Below, piece after piece: positions 47,500-61,000 of a stretch of 64,000 bases of DNA. Origin of the DNA: Scatophagus argus (taxonomy: Eukaryota > Chordata > Actinopteri > Scatophagidae). Within the stretch, counting starts at the first letter, position 1. The number at the start of each line of letters is the position of its first letter. The stretch spans positions 18,024,127 to 18,088,126 of the forward strand of contig NC_058495.1 of the NCBI RefSeq assembly GCF_020382885.2. The letters are read 5' to 3'. Position numbers and translations under genes: made by a program. The notes under the pieces are model-generated. The model did no database searches. It saw only the letters and a program-made list of their open reading frames with translations, and was not told where the DNA came from.

Positions 47500-50400
47500 C
47501 ATGCAAGCGCAACGTGAAGAGATTTAAAACCTTAATTCTTCATTAAATAACTATATTTACATGGAGTTTAATAATAACTCATTTTGGTAAACAGGTGAGG
47601 CTACAGTCATACACCATGTAAGCAATCTGTAATTTTTCAAGTACCATCTTGATATTCATCTGCTTTATGTGCAGGCCTGCTGAGTCCTCGGCCTCCTGGA
47701 AATAAAAAAAGTTCAACTCCATAATGTGTTGAGAAATAAGATTTTGTTTTTTAATATTAACTTTTACTGTAGTCCACGACAGGCTCGCGGATGACTTTAT
47801 GGTGAGCTTATTGCATTTATTTAAAAAAACATGTAATCGTTGTAATTGTTTCTAAATTCCCTGTATGAGAACATCCGTTTTTCCGCAGGAGGCTGATTTT
47901 ATAGGTCTTTTTGGAAATAACAGCCGCAAGAAATTGGTGATGATGGCCATGCTTGCTGGTAACTGGACGTGGATTTATAACATCCCCGCTGCCTTAATAT
48001 TAGTAACAGTATTAACAGCATGTGGACCTGACTTCCTGCGGACTCGCACCGGATTTTTGGCTGCGTGTTTAAATTAATGCGCTCTGCCGTAGTTAAATTA
48101 GGCTGTAGTGTTTATATTTCAAATGGACATTAAAATATTGACTATTCGTCCCTCTTCTGATTTTATTTTGCGACTCAGAGTTCATATGTGGAAAATTCAG
48201 ATTTAAAAATCTGATGAGGAATTTAATGGATAAATGTGCCTTTTTATTTGACCTCGCAGGCTGTTATAAAACATTTTGGCACCAAAAGAAGACAACAACA
48301 ACAACAACAAAGTATCTCACTGGTCATCACTGGCCACAGCGGGGGGGAAATCACAGCATGCTCACGTTGCTAACGGACCCAGTGATTTGGAAGTTTCACC
48401 CAGTATAGTTAGAAACCTACACTTACATATATATATTTGAAACAGCATAAAAAACATTTATTTATTATCGCTGTGTTTTATTAACTCACTGTGCACATTT
48501 TGCCTGAAAATGCTGAAAAGGCCCAAAGCCAACAGGTAGACCCTCCCCGCGGAGGAACACGCCTGCTGTGGCTGATAGTGTATTGATTTGGGCCTATTGC
48601 AGGATTATTTTATCAGCTCAGTTTTCAGTTTAGTGAAAGGGAATTTTTAGTCATTTAAACAACACGATGCCTTTTTTTAATTGAAACGAAAGTGGGTTTT
48701 TTTGTTTGTTTGTTTTTTTTGTTACTCCGACTCTGAACAGAAGGTGGTGGTGGTGTAGTACGTGAAAGAAACAGAAAGTAACTTGTGCTCGTACAGGATT
48801 AATCCACGGATTATTTACTTATTTATGTATTTATTCTTTAAACTCAGCACATAATGGATGCGTTCAGTGTCGTGTACATGGATGCAGTGTCCCATGAAAG
48901 GCTGATGCGTCACCCTGCCCACACTTTATCTCATATCTGGAATAAAGCGACGCTACCTGATTGAGCTTCACACCACAGCACACATTTTAACACTGTTCAG
49001 TGTTAGACAGTAAACGGACATTTATCGACGCTATAGATGAGCCAAATAACATCAGCCCATTTCTGATAACAACGTCCTTAAATTAACTCGTGTGGCAAAT
49101 CGTTTAAAGATAACTCAGTGTATAAGAAAGCTTCATTACCGATCAGGTGTCGGAAAGGTTTAAGTAATATTTGTTGGCTGCTATTAGACAGATTATCTCC
49201 GCAGAGGTCACCACAAACGAAGCAACCAGCAGTTTTGACGTAAACAAATCAACTTATATTTGTAATATTTGTCGCTATAAAACTAATGCACTAATGGCAG
49301 CTTGTGTGACGAACTCTCTCTGACTCTCTCTTAAATAACTTCCATTAATTCAGCTTATAAAATTCCCCCACGACGTGACATGTCTCGGAAAACAAAAACA
49401 AACCCAAAAACAAATAAAGGTTAAAGGTCCATTAAATCCTCTGCTTTAATAAGCATTTTGAGTCAGACTTCTAATAACCCATCAGTCCGTCTTTTGGGGA
49501 TGAAGAGGCTTTTAACTGCAGAGTCAAACGGCCTCCTGTGATCTTCTGGGTGACATAAACTGAGGAGTTTTGTTTTCTCTTTGGCTCCTGGCGTGATAGA
49601 AAGCTTAGGACAAAAGAATGAAAGAGTTAAAAAAAAATGGACGGATCCCCTTTGGTTCTTTTGTGTCAAGTTTCTCTTCTCTTCAGACGGAGCGTTCACC
49701 CGTGTGATTTAAGCTTATTGTCGCGGGGTTTGGATTGATTCATGCCTCGTGGATAAAATGGAGCGGAGGCCGTCAGGAGGAAAACACAGCAAAAAAATAA
49801 TAATAATAAAAATAATAATAATAGGCTAATTTTTTTAAAAAAAGAAAAAACCCTTTGGTCGGTAAAAATGCACTTCGAGTGACATTCAGATTAACTTTAA
49901 AGGCAATTACGGATATTAGTATGATTGATTGGTGACAAATAAACGCGTCCGTGAATAAATCACCTCGTGTTTTGTCGAGCTTGTTCAGGACAGCAGCCTG
50001 TCAGCGCTGAGTGGGAAATCACAGCGCACAGAGCAGAAGTGTTGCCCGTCCCAGTCCCTCGTTGACATTTTAGGAATGATAAAAGTTCCGCCTTGCCTGG
50101 AGCTACAGCCTCGCTGGAGCCGGCCTCTGTCTGCGGCAGATTGCCTTTGCTCATTACAGCAATTATTTTACTCCAGTTTAACCCCTGCCTGAATGGCAGA
50201 GAGAAGCCAAGAGAAAGCTTTTTCAAACTGGTGTGGAGTGGCCTGTAATCCCCCCTCCCCGCCTCCTCCACATCTGATCCCTGTTTTGTCATTCAAGTGT
50301 CTTCCTGGTGGCAGAAAACGACTCCAGCGTTCATCAGGAGGATAAAATATTTGCTTTACGTGTTTCCCCCCGGTGAGGTGATATGAGAAGTGGCTGAACA

Positions 50401-50548
50401 CCCTGTCCTCTGCATAATGGGGTGTCACCTGGCTCGTTTTACACCCTAAATGCTCCATAATGACACTCTGCTGGATTGTTTACAAGCACTTTAACCCAGA
50501 GAACCAATCTCCAATATTTTTCGGTGTGTTTTGAAGTCAACCCCCCCG

Positions 50549-50581
<33 letters not shown>

Positions 50582-51139
50582 CCTCCTCTCCAAATTTCCA
50601 CCCCCCCCCCTTCTTCAACTCCAACTCTTCTGGCGCCAACAAAATCTAGGTTAGTTGTTTCAGAGCAATAGGCAACAGCTGTAGCAATACATTCCAGCAA
50701 ATAACATATGACAAGTTTGAATTGACACAGCGCACCGGTGGAGCTGAAATACCTGCGCAGGAGCACAGAGTGTGTGAGAGACTTCACTGCAAAGATGAAA
50801 TTAAATAAATGTGGGCTGTCAGTATTGTTGTGGTGTGGGCCACATAAAGCATTTAGTTTTGTCAATGACATCCCAAAGTGTAGGCTGTGAGATTTAAATC
50901 ACGCTTTAAATTAAGCTGATCCTTCCTGCTTTCTATTTTTCAACAAGCCTGAGGACCTAATTATTATCTTCTGCTTCCCCCACCATAAAAACATGTTTCC
51001 CTTTAGATGCTTAAAATGAATATTTAAATTTTTTTTTTCTTTTCCAAGCAGAGATTCTCCCTCTGCTTTATAAATGTACTATAAAACAGACAAATATTAG
51101 TGCTACAAGCACCATGCGTCAGGCAAAACGAAGAACCGC
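47500..51139. other. cytl1-msx1 intergenic region, right part
   Basis: No exon with splice borders and recognisable protein was seen on either strand. It holds scattered A/T homopolymers and an AC repeat at 50550-50579. The stretch 49900-50480 is less repetitive and somewhat GC-richer than its surroundings and may be regulatory, without specific support. Confidence 0.4.
50550..50579. repeat. (CA)n microsatellite
   Basis: About 15 CA units flanked by C runs on both sides (50541-50547, and near 50601). Glycine/valine-rich open frames across it on the minus strand are artefacts. Confidence 0.95.
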
Positions 51140-52109
51140 TTAATGAAAAAGAATAAACAATTTATTGTTAAGTTATGTCACAAATATATTCATAATATAA
51201 ATGAGGATATTTTTCAAATATACATTATTTTACAGTACACATATCCCTTCCGAAGGGAATCAATCCAACAACAGACAGTGCTGTTATAAAAACAAATGCT
51301 GTGGTTCTCCAAAGTCACAAAGAGCATTTATTGACACTGGATTCAGTAACCCGCTATTGTTACGCATTGATATGAATGCAAAAAAAAAAGAAAAAAAGAA
51401 AAATGATGGGGTTGTTTTTTGTTTGTTTTTTTTGTGTTTTGTTTTGTTGTCAGATGCGATTGGAAGCCCAACCTAAGTTTGTTGGTGCATAATGTCGAGA
51501 TGCGCAATAGTCTGTGATTTACCCAGGAGCTGCTGTGATAGCCGTTTTACCTGTGTCTGTAAGCAGCCGTGAAGGTAGCGGAGTGGGCCCTCTGTGACAC
51601 TGTGGCACAGCCCAGTGTCCATACTTGACTGTCCAGTCGTCAAAGATCAAAGGTCTACAGGCACTAAATTGTTCTCCACCTCTGCACCGCAAAAAATGTC
51701 CATCTTAAAGTCATTTAGTCTCACACTCAGATTATTTTTCTGGATTAAGTTTTTCTTTTAGTATCAACACGTTCTTTTTTGTTGTTATTATTATTGACAA
51801 AACAGATTCAAGACTCAAGATTAAATGACTAATAAAGTTGGAATATTTTCGCAGTGAGTGAACTTACTGGCGAGGTCAAGAGAAGTGGATTAACGTCAAG
51901 GTCCTCAGAAGGGGGTCTGTTTGGAGGTCTCGTCCCCCCCCCCCCTCCGACTAGATGTGACACTGAGCTCACAGCCTGGATGTCTCTTTATTTAGTACAG
52001 TGTCACCTCGCCCGTCCGGAGGGCCCCCTCTCTCGCTCGAGGCCCTTAGAAAATAGTCTAAAACCTCTTGGTGTCCCACTGTGTGCGTGCCCCTCGTTCT
52101 CTGTCCCTG
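51140..52109 (-). other. msx1: Predicted 3' untranslated region of msx1
   Basis: Minus-strand AATAAA words occur at 51987-51992 (about 120 bases past the stop) and at about 51161-51166 (about 0.95 kb past it). The latter is surrounded by AT-rich sequence. The interval is largely free of repeats apart from A/T runs near 51380-51440 and 51770, and vertebrate msx1 messages usually have long 3' ends. The true end cannot be fixed from sequence. Confidence 0.45.
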
Positions 52110-53199
<1,090 letters not shown>

Positions 53200-53403
53200 A
53201 CAGGTCCGACCGGCACGGGAGAGGTGAACTAGCTGACTCTCGTGGGTACAGTGGAAAGAGTTACACAAAGTTAGTGCGAGGCGCCCTTAGGTGACGGTAT
53301 CCTCATGTTTATGTGACCAAAGTGCATCGCAGGGCTATAATAAAGCAGGCGTGGAGAGAGAGGCGACCAATCAGGGACGAGAGGGGCTGGTCCATGTGAG
53401 CCT

Positions 53404-53406
<3 letters not shown>

Positions 53407-53466
<60 letters not shown>
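53407..53466. repeat. (GA)n tract upstream of msx1
   Basis: About 29 uninterrupted GA units lie 208 bases upstream of the msx1 start codon, within or near its promoter. Such tracts vary in length and can form triplex DNA. Confidence 0.95.
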
Positions 53467-53468
<2 letters not shown>

Positions 53469-54250
53469 TTAACAATCATTACTTTTTTTTTTTAAAACAA
53501 CCCACTTCAGATCACCATAAACACAACAAACTCTTAATGGGCCATGGATTAATCAAGACTGAATCCCACAAAATGATGTTTTACCCTAAAATAGACCCTG
53601 TAATTACCTTACAATTAAGTTATTGACATTTTATAACTGAGGCTGTAAGCATCGGTGTAATGTCCATTATTACTCCCCGTGTTTGATCAATTTTCTGCCC
53701 TAAACGTTTAAACAAGCCTTAATCAGACAGACTCGTGAAGGATGACCGACTTCGCTCTCAAAGTGTTGAAGTGATTCTTGAAACCCTGCACAACAGTTTA
53801 TTCTGTCTCTCTGCAGTTTATTGATGACTGTGGGGCTCTCATCGGATTGAAACACACAGGCCTTCGCAGTCATTTTAGGGGTAATTACTGGGTTTGGGGG
53901 GGGGACTCGGATTCCCCCCCGCCCCCCTTTGACTACATCCATTAAAGTCAAAAATGATGTGGAGTTGGGTGGGGAAAGCAGCGTGGAGCCGAGGAGAGCT
54001 TTAACCCGGGACTGTCACTGATTTACCTGGCCATACTCCTGTGTGCCTATTCATTATCTGCACTCCATAAAAGAAGGAATTTCTGTTGTTATTATCGTTT
54101 ACAGATAAAACATGTCACTGGAGCCACATGCTATGTTTCATTTAGAATGGAAAAAGTCCGGTTTGATTTCATATCACAATAACTGCTGAACCTCAGAGCA
54201 CAAACACGAAAACACACCTTATTCGCGGTGTAGTCGCTTGTCCGGAAAGC

Positions 54251-54359
54251 GTCTGCGTCGCTAATTGCCAGGCATAAACAATCTGTCACGATTTGTCAGT
54301 CGTCCTAATGGGCAGACAAGTTATGTTGTTTTTAGGCGCCAGCAGCGCCCGGATCAAAG
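54251..54359. promoter_or_regulatory. Cluster of SMAD- and TCF/LEF-like sites upstream of msx1
   Basis: Within 110 bases there are GTCTG (54251-54255), TAATT (54262-54266), CAGAC (54313-54317), the BMP-SMAD word GGCGCC (54335-54340) and a TCF/LEF word ATCAAAG (54353-54359). Msx genes are classic BMP targets, so the cluster is a candidate response element. Each site alone is short and could be chance. Confidence 0.4.
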
Positions 54360-54695
54360 CGTTCGACTTTAGGGAGACTATTGAAAAAGCCTGAACCCGC
54401 ACGGAGAGCGCAGCACCGCCTCCTCCTCTACCCGCCCTAGCCCAGGGACACTGAGCCATTCAGCTTGAAAAATTAGCTTTTTCTCAGCCGATCGCACGCC
54501 AGTTCCATCCATTCAAATGAGCGCCATAGTGGAGTGTAATAGCAGGCTCCTGAGAAGAAAAGGTCAGCGCCCACTGGCGCAGTCAGAGAGTCCCCGACTG
54601 AAAAGGATTCCTCGGCGCGAGTGTTTCCCAAGATACACATTAGACCACAGCTCCCTGTCTCACGGAGGTGTTTGTTGTTATGACTCTAAGCGGCA

Positions 54696-54721
54696 GTGTG
54701 TGTGTGTGTGTGTGTGTGTGT
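54696..54721. repeat. (TG)n microsatellite
   Basis: Thirteen TG units in the msx1 upstream region. Confidence 0.95.
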
Positions 54722-55197
54722 TAAACACAGTGCGGATTGCGAGACCTCAAAGCATCCTCATTATGTGTGACTGTGCCATCAGTTTCAGAGGGGAAATCAA
54801 AATGAGGTAAACTCTCTCCGGGAACCAGTAAAGTTTGTAGTGGTTCAGTCAAGTTATGGCTGAAATATTCCTTCACTTGAACTTTGCAGACCCGGAAGAT
54901 CAATAATTTGCCTTTAGAGGTTAATATTCCACAACATTTAATGATAGTAGCCTCATTTAAAGGGGAGGGAAATGAAAATGGGTTTGGAGTGTGTATAATG
55001 CTCTTATTATGCTTAGACTTTCTTTTTCAAAAAAAAAAAAAATCTTTAAAAGTATTTCTTGCACAACATGCAGGCCTACCTGAAACTAGTGCAGCCACAG
55101 GTGCTCTAACCTAATCGTTGTCTTTTTACAGCAGAAAACCTGCTTCCAGTCGGTTTATAAAAACTTTACTCGCAAGTTCTTATTTATCAGCAGCACA

Positions 55198-55199
<2 letters not shown>

Positions 55200-55258
<59 letters not shown>
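55200..55258. repeat. (TG)n microsatellite, about 29 units
   Basis: The longest alternating purine-pyrimidine tract in the window and a potential Z-DNA former, about 2 kb upstream of the msx1 start codon. Val/Cys- and His/Thr-repeat open frames across it are artefacts. Confidence 0.95.
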
Positions 55259-55259
<1 letters not shown>

Positions 55260-56676
55260 ATCTGCGGTGTGTTTGGAAACACTTAAAGCCACTAACCTGG
55301 AACGTGTGGCATTGCTCCGAAAGCTTTGAAGTCACCCGGAGTCTCCAGGCTCCCACATCCGTCTGAAGTTCCCTCCGCTTGGGGCTCAAACACTTAACCT
55401 GTCCTCCAATCCCAAGTCGTTAAACGGGTCTGTGTGAACACAAATAGGCGCACATTCAGACGCATTAACGTGCGCTGGTTTGGGAAGGTGTTGCAACAAC
55501 GCGCTGCGGCCTGCTGATTTTTGCCTGGAGATGGGTCGTTCACAAACCTACAAAAACCAAGCCTGTGATTAGGTTTACTCCCCACCGGTTTGATTTGATA
55601 AAAACGCAAATAAACAACAAAATATTCTACTGAAAATTATGAGTAAACATCCCTGCAATCAACGATATTTGCTTCACACTTTTCATCAATAGCTGGTGAT
55701 TTATTTACGATCTCGGCCTAAAGTTGATATGAAAGCACGTCTGTTTAACCTGCCTGTGGGCCTTACGCTCCCAGTTTGTCTTGTGGACAGAGGGGACAGT
55801 GGTGCTGAAAAACAACGTTGCTGGCAATTAGCATCCCAAACACTGGCCTTTTAAGAGGAATGATGTGCCACGGAGAAGACGATTACCATAACGTTTTATT
55901 TAAATCCCCGAGGCAACAAATGAGGGCCGAGCTGAGCTACAAAACAACTGTAAGACCCATCGGACCTTTATTTAACTTTATAAACTAGGCCCTCTTTGAT
56001 TCCCAGTCAGGAGGCAGAGGCTCCAGACAAAGGCCCATTGTTGCCTCCTCTGAAAGTTGTCTTAACTCCTTTCATGCGAGGTCTGTCAATTTAGACTGTA
56101 AAGACATAAAAGGGAGAGTCGATGTCAAAAGGCATTTTCGGTGCAACTAAAAGAACGACATGCGCGCCTGGATATAACTCATATATCTCATAGGTTTTAG
56201 ATTTAGAGAGGATTTGGGGTCTGCTCAAAGTTGTCTGATGAAGGTAACTCTTTTGGTAAAAGTTGGGGAATCCTGTGAGGCGAGAAGTCTTTTAATGTTT
56301 AATAAAATCACGTGAGCGACATTTTTTTTTTTGAGTGATTTCCAGTTCATTTGAAAGCGTCTTTATGAAGCACCTCGTAGTGAGATGAAAGAAAATAGCC
56401 GCCAGTCCAACCCAGAGTCTCCATAATTATATATAATGTATCCCATTTCAAAGCAATTAGCGAAATCAGCCGGATCGGAGCACTTTGCTGCCAGTAAGTA
56501 ACAATGCCTCAGGGCCATTTAAGCTTCTAGATGCCATCCACACTCTGGCTCACCTGCACACTAATGCGTCAGTCAATTTGGCAGGTGTGCGTGCGTGCAA
56601 AGTCCAGAAGTCTTCACGTCGTGTTCTGAATGCTGGGTTGTGGGTAATCCGTTAATCTCACCACAGAAAACAATGC

Positions 56677-56679
<3 letters not shown>

Positions 56680-56733
<54 letters not shown>
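56680..56733. repeat. (ATT)n microsatellite
   Basis: About 18 ATT units. Runs of isoleucine or asparagine in minus-strand open frames here come from the repeat. Confidence 0.95.
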
Positions 56734-56735
<2 letters not shown>

Positions 56736-58229
56736 AAACAAATGAATAGGCCTTCTACAATCTGAAAAATAAACAAGCTGTACAAGACACATCAGCAGAC
56801 AGGGTTTGGCATCAGCTTTGCATGAAAAATTAAACTTTGTCATAAAACATCCACAGCTAAGTCAGTGTGTGACATGAATCCCAAGTGTGTGCAACAGTAG
56901 AGTTACTGATCATGCTTTCATAATTTAACCCTAATAGATGATTTATTACAATATTTATTACAGTGTAATTCAAATTTTGTCATATCCTGTTATTATAATT
57001 TAATCAGAATTGGACTGATTTTAGCTCATTAAAAAAAAAAAAGTAGTCACGAATCTATAACAGCTGCAGTAACAAACTCATAGCCTGTTTATTAGCCTCA
57101 TCCAAGCCATCAGTTTTATTTACAGCTCTTGATGTTGCAGGGAGAATCGGTAGTTGACTCCACAGCAGCTCGCCGAACAGCAGGAAAACATGCAGCGGCT
57201 CGGACAGGAATACACTCCGAATCTGAAGGCACGCCGGATGACGACGGAAGCCTGGATGCAACTGAAGTTTCGCAGATTAAACCGCCTCATGCGGCTGGGA
57301 GAAAGACCCCCCCCCCCCTCACCTTTGAATTACACTATAAGTGAATCAGACACACCGCCTATAGTGAACTTTATTCCCCATTCATCTCCCTCACCTTTCC
57401 CCCGGCTGACAGGCGGGATGAATGTGTCCCATCGTGATGATAAAAACCCTCTTGGGGCTCCGAAAAAAAAGGTGTCGTCGCCATCTTAGCGGGGGGTGGT
57501 TAGGATGGGTGGGGGTGCAGGGGGCATATTGTTAGGGGAGAGTCCTGGCATCGCCTCAGAATCACCCGGAAATGATGTAAAAGTGATTTAAGATTGTCTG
57601 AAAGAAAATCTGAGTCCCCGCATTCTTTTGCTTCTGACAGCCATCAGGGACTGTCAGAAACCGGAAATATTCTCTAACGTCCTCTTGTCTCTTTTTCATT
57701 TTATATCACCTTGCATATAAAGAGCACGTTTTGGGTTGATAAGTTTGAAGATATGGACTATATCAACTATTAAATAGTTCCAGTGCTCTGCTGTGATTGG
57801 CTGTTAAATCCGCGGCGGCACTTCAGCACACACCTGTGACCGCATCACTGTTTGTTTAAATATTAATGCGCTGTAGCCTGACTGAAAGACATCACCGTTA
57901 CTTCAGCGTCATCCTATGGTGTTTGTAATGATGAACGATGTAGGGACATCGAGAATAAATATATTAAATTAACCTGGTATATTTGGATATAGGCCTACTT
58001 TTTCCCCACAGCTATTATAATTAATAATAATTAAAATAATTACCAGCTGGTCTTATTAGTATTATTGTTAAATAATTAAGCATTAAAATAATACAATCAA
58101 GGGATATTTTAAGTAGCCTAATAAAAAGAAAAACTGAAATGGATCGCTTTGCAGAGAGGTTTTTCTGTTGCCTTTATATGGAAAGCAGCCTGTGGCTACA
58201 AAATGCCTTTTTTCCCTCCGTGATTCAGC

Positions 58230-58278
<49 letters not shown>

Positions 58279-58280
58279 GC
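58230..58280. repeat. Compound (CT)n(CA)n microsatellite
   Basis: About 12 CT units pass directly into about 12 CA units. Confidence 0.95.
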
Positions 58281-60239
58281 GTACACACAGTCAGATAATA
58301 TCACTATCCCTCACACCCTGACCTCTGCATGACTTTAAAATCAAAATAATTTTAACATGTGAGCGACGGTATCAGTTTTCCTGGCCGCCTTTCACTCCTC
58401 TGAAAAACTTAGATAAAACTGTGCCTTTTAAATTTACAACATTCCATCGTTCAATCAAAGACATCTCAATTACCCGAGGTACTGGTGTGAAATTGAATTA
58501 TCGCCCCTTTATTTCTTTCACGCCATTAAACAGCAAGCACACTAAAATCATTTGCAAATCACTGGCCTGGGTAATATGATATAGGCCGTATAAATGGACT
58601 GATTAACTAATGACAAATCATGGGATTTAGCCTATTTTGATAAGTCGATCATTTGGGCTTTTCAAACGCCGAGTGCGTTTGTTGATTAGAAACTAAATAG
58701 AGTCTTAAATGAAATGCTCAGTAAGCGCATAACAAGCGAGAGTTTCGGCAACAAATCTCCATTGGCGGGGATTTAAAAGATGTTTAATGATGAGGTAAAT
58801 GATGTGGAGCATCAAAACGCTGCCACCCACATTCCCCAGCACTTAAAACAAATTGCAGGAATAATGACAACATGTTCAGTCTTATTTCAGAAAAGAAAAA
58901 CTATGCTTTTGCAATAGTAAATAAATAAATAAACAGCTGTATATTATTATTATTATCATTATTATTATTATCATCATTATCTGCCCTCAGTAAAAATGTG
59001 TGATCATAGCAGCTACTGCATTCATGACATCACTCATTCATACAATTAGAATAAAATCCCTAAAGGTGAGAATTTTAATATTGAAAATAAAACCTCTCAC
59101 GAGTAAATCCCTTTTTATTCGACAGCATGACATCACAAGATATTGAACTAAATATCAAATAATTATAAGTTGTTATGTTTAAAGAGATAATATTTCCCCA
59201 TCAGGATTTTCCTTCCCCAGTAATCTTCCCCCCAGAAAACTTTTCCCATTTTCATCAAGATAGACAAGAATAATAACTGTAGGTAATTGTGTTGGAAATT
59301 AAATTCTGTGGGAACAGACATCAGATAAAAAATAAAAAAGGTTTTGAAATGCAATCATATGGATTTATTCAGTGGTGTGAGGTTCAGCCATTTTCAGATA
59401 TCACCATAAAATCTCTGCCTTGCCCTTGCAGTGACACCATGTATATAAAACCATTCTTCACACACAAAAAAAACAACCAAACAAAAAAATCCTTAAGCCC
59501 ATCATTTCGGGCTGGTCATCCTGCTTTAGATGTGGCCAAAGAAAAGCAAACCCAAACAGCAAAGGGGGGCAGAAACAGGGAGTTTGTCTGGGAAGCCTTA
59601 CTGTGGACAGCGAGCCACCGCGTGCCCTGTCCTTCACATCGCAGCGTAGCAGACTCGGCTCCATCCTAATCTCGTAACCCTCAACAGTCTGCAACTCAGC
59701 TTTATGCAGAGGGGGTTGAGCCTCTTGTAGCTCCCCGATCGCCATCCCATCTAACCCGCCCCTGTTCTGCCTCCACCCAGAAGAACGCTTTGTTAGTGAC
59801 CCTTTTCTGACTCTAGCTGCCTAATCCTTTAAATGTGGGCAAAGCCTGAAATGATGAGGAGTTGGGCTTTTTTTTATTTATATACAGGTGATGTCCTTTC
59901 CCTCTCCATGTTTCCCTGTGGTCAGCAGGATCAGCCTGAAGATACAGGAGATCCTGTGGTTGTGATAGGCCAGGCAGCAAAGTCTGCATAGAGCAGTCTG
60001 CAGCAAGAACGCAGCCGGATTTGTGCCACATCCGGCACTCTTCAGAAGGGTGCATCCCCTTGATTTCTTGTGAGCAGGTCTCCAATCAAGAGGGCCAAAG
60101 TTTTATTGACCCTATCTAGTGATGACCAATCCACGTAACCAAGCAGTCACACAAAGCAATTCATTAAAAAGATTTGTTATATGCAACGTCAGGATGCCAA
60201 TACTGCTTTGAGGTCTTTTAGCTAAAGGAAAATTGGTCT

Positions 60240-61000
60240 GATCAACTTTACAATACCCCTTTAAATGTTAGAGCACAACTTAAAGAATTTGAAGGTAGCT
60301 ACAAAAATATTTCACCAGAGTAACCGCCAGCTGCTGCCCGCTGTACTATTTTCTATAGCTATCTTGGGCTGTAGCTATAGCTACCATTAGCTCAGTTAGC
60401 AGTACAGCTGATTGGATTGTACCTGGACTGTGACCTTGGCTCATAGGGGAAGTCAATAGCCAGCGAACACAGCTGGACACCAGATCAGGACTGGACATCG
60501 ACTCAGGAACTTGAATTCAGAACGTGTACGATTGTAGTTTCCTGTTTAGTATGGAAAATGCGTATAAGAATATTTCCTTTCTTTACATTTAGTGATTTTT
60601 AAAAAAAATATTAGAGAGCTTGTGAAAGTTAGCAAAACTCAGCGCTCATATAGGTCTCCAAGCTAAAACTACTGGGGCGCCATCGTAGAGAGGATGCCCA
60701 AGACTAGCTGGTTTGCATGATATGGCCATAATTTTAAAATTATAGATTGCATACTGCATGTTCCAGTTATATTTTGTTCCTGAGGTGCTGCGACGTCTTG
60801 TGAGATATATGGTAAAAATATGCATCGGCCAGTTAAATCATACAGCCTGGAAGTTAAATAAACCTGCCCTGTCTGAATGACTGAGTTCACTGACAGTAAA
60901 AACCCACTGAAGCTCTGCCTTAACTGGCACTGCTTTAAAGTGAACAAATCCGTGCAGATTTCATGTATATAGAATGAGCAAAAAGCACCAATGCAAGCAC
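60240..61000. repeat. Possible degenerate non-autonomous DNA transposon
   Basis: The stretch has features often seen in fish non-autonomous transposons: short self-complementary words (CTATAGCTA, TAGCTATAGCTA), GTTAGC words and a 111-codon open frame without protein-family features on the minus strand. No matching terminal repeats could be defined, so this is a weak call. Confidence 0.25.

Noticed and set aside
53200-53268. Upstream in-frame ATG extending msx1 by 23 residues
   Set aside because: The extension MCNSFHCTHES has no counterpart in MSX1, while the next ATG gives MAPSIAMSAL, which matches human MAPAADMTSL.
55180-55389. Repeat-rich open frames over the TG tract
   Set aside because: They consist of Cys-Val or Thr-His dipeptides from a microsatellite. 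There is no CRISPR-like spacing or coding signature.
59458-60085. Minus-strand open frames of 90-95 codons as a possible new gene
   Set aside because: No splice borders, start context or recognisable domain were seen, and frames of this size are expected by chance in this window.
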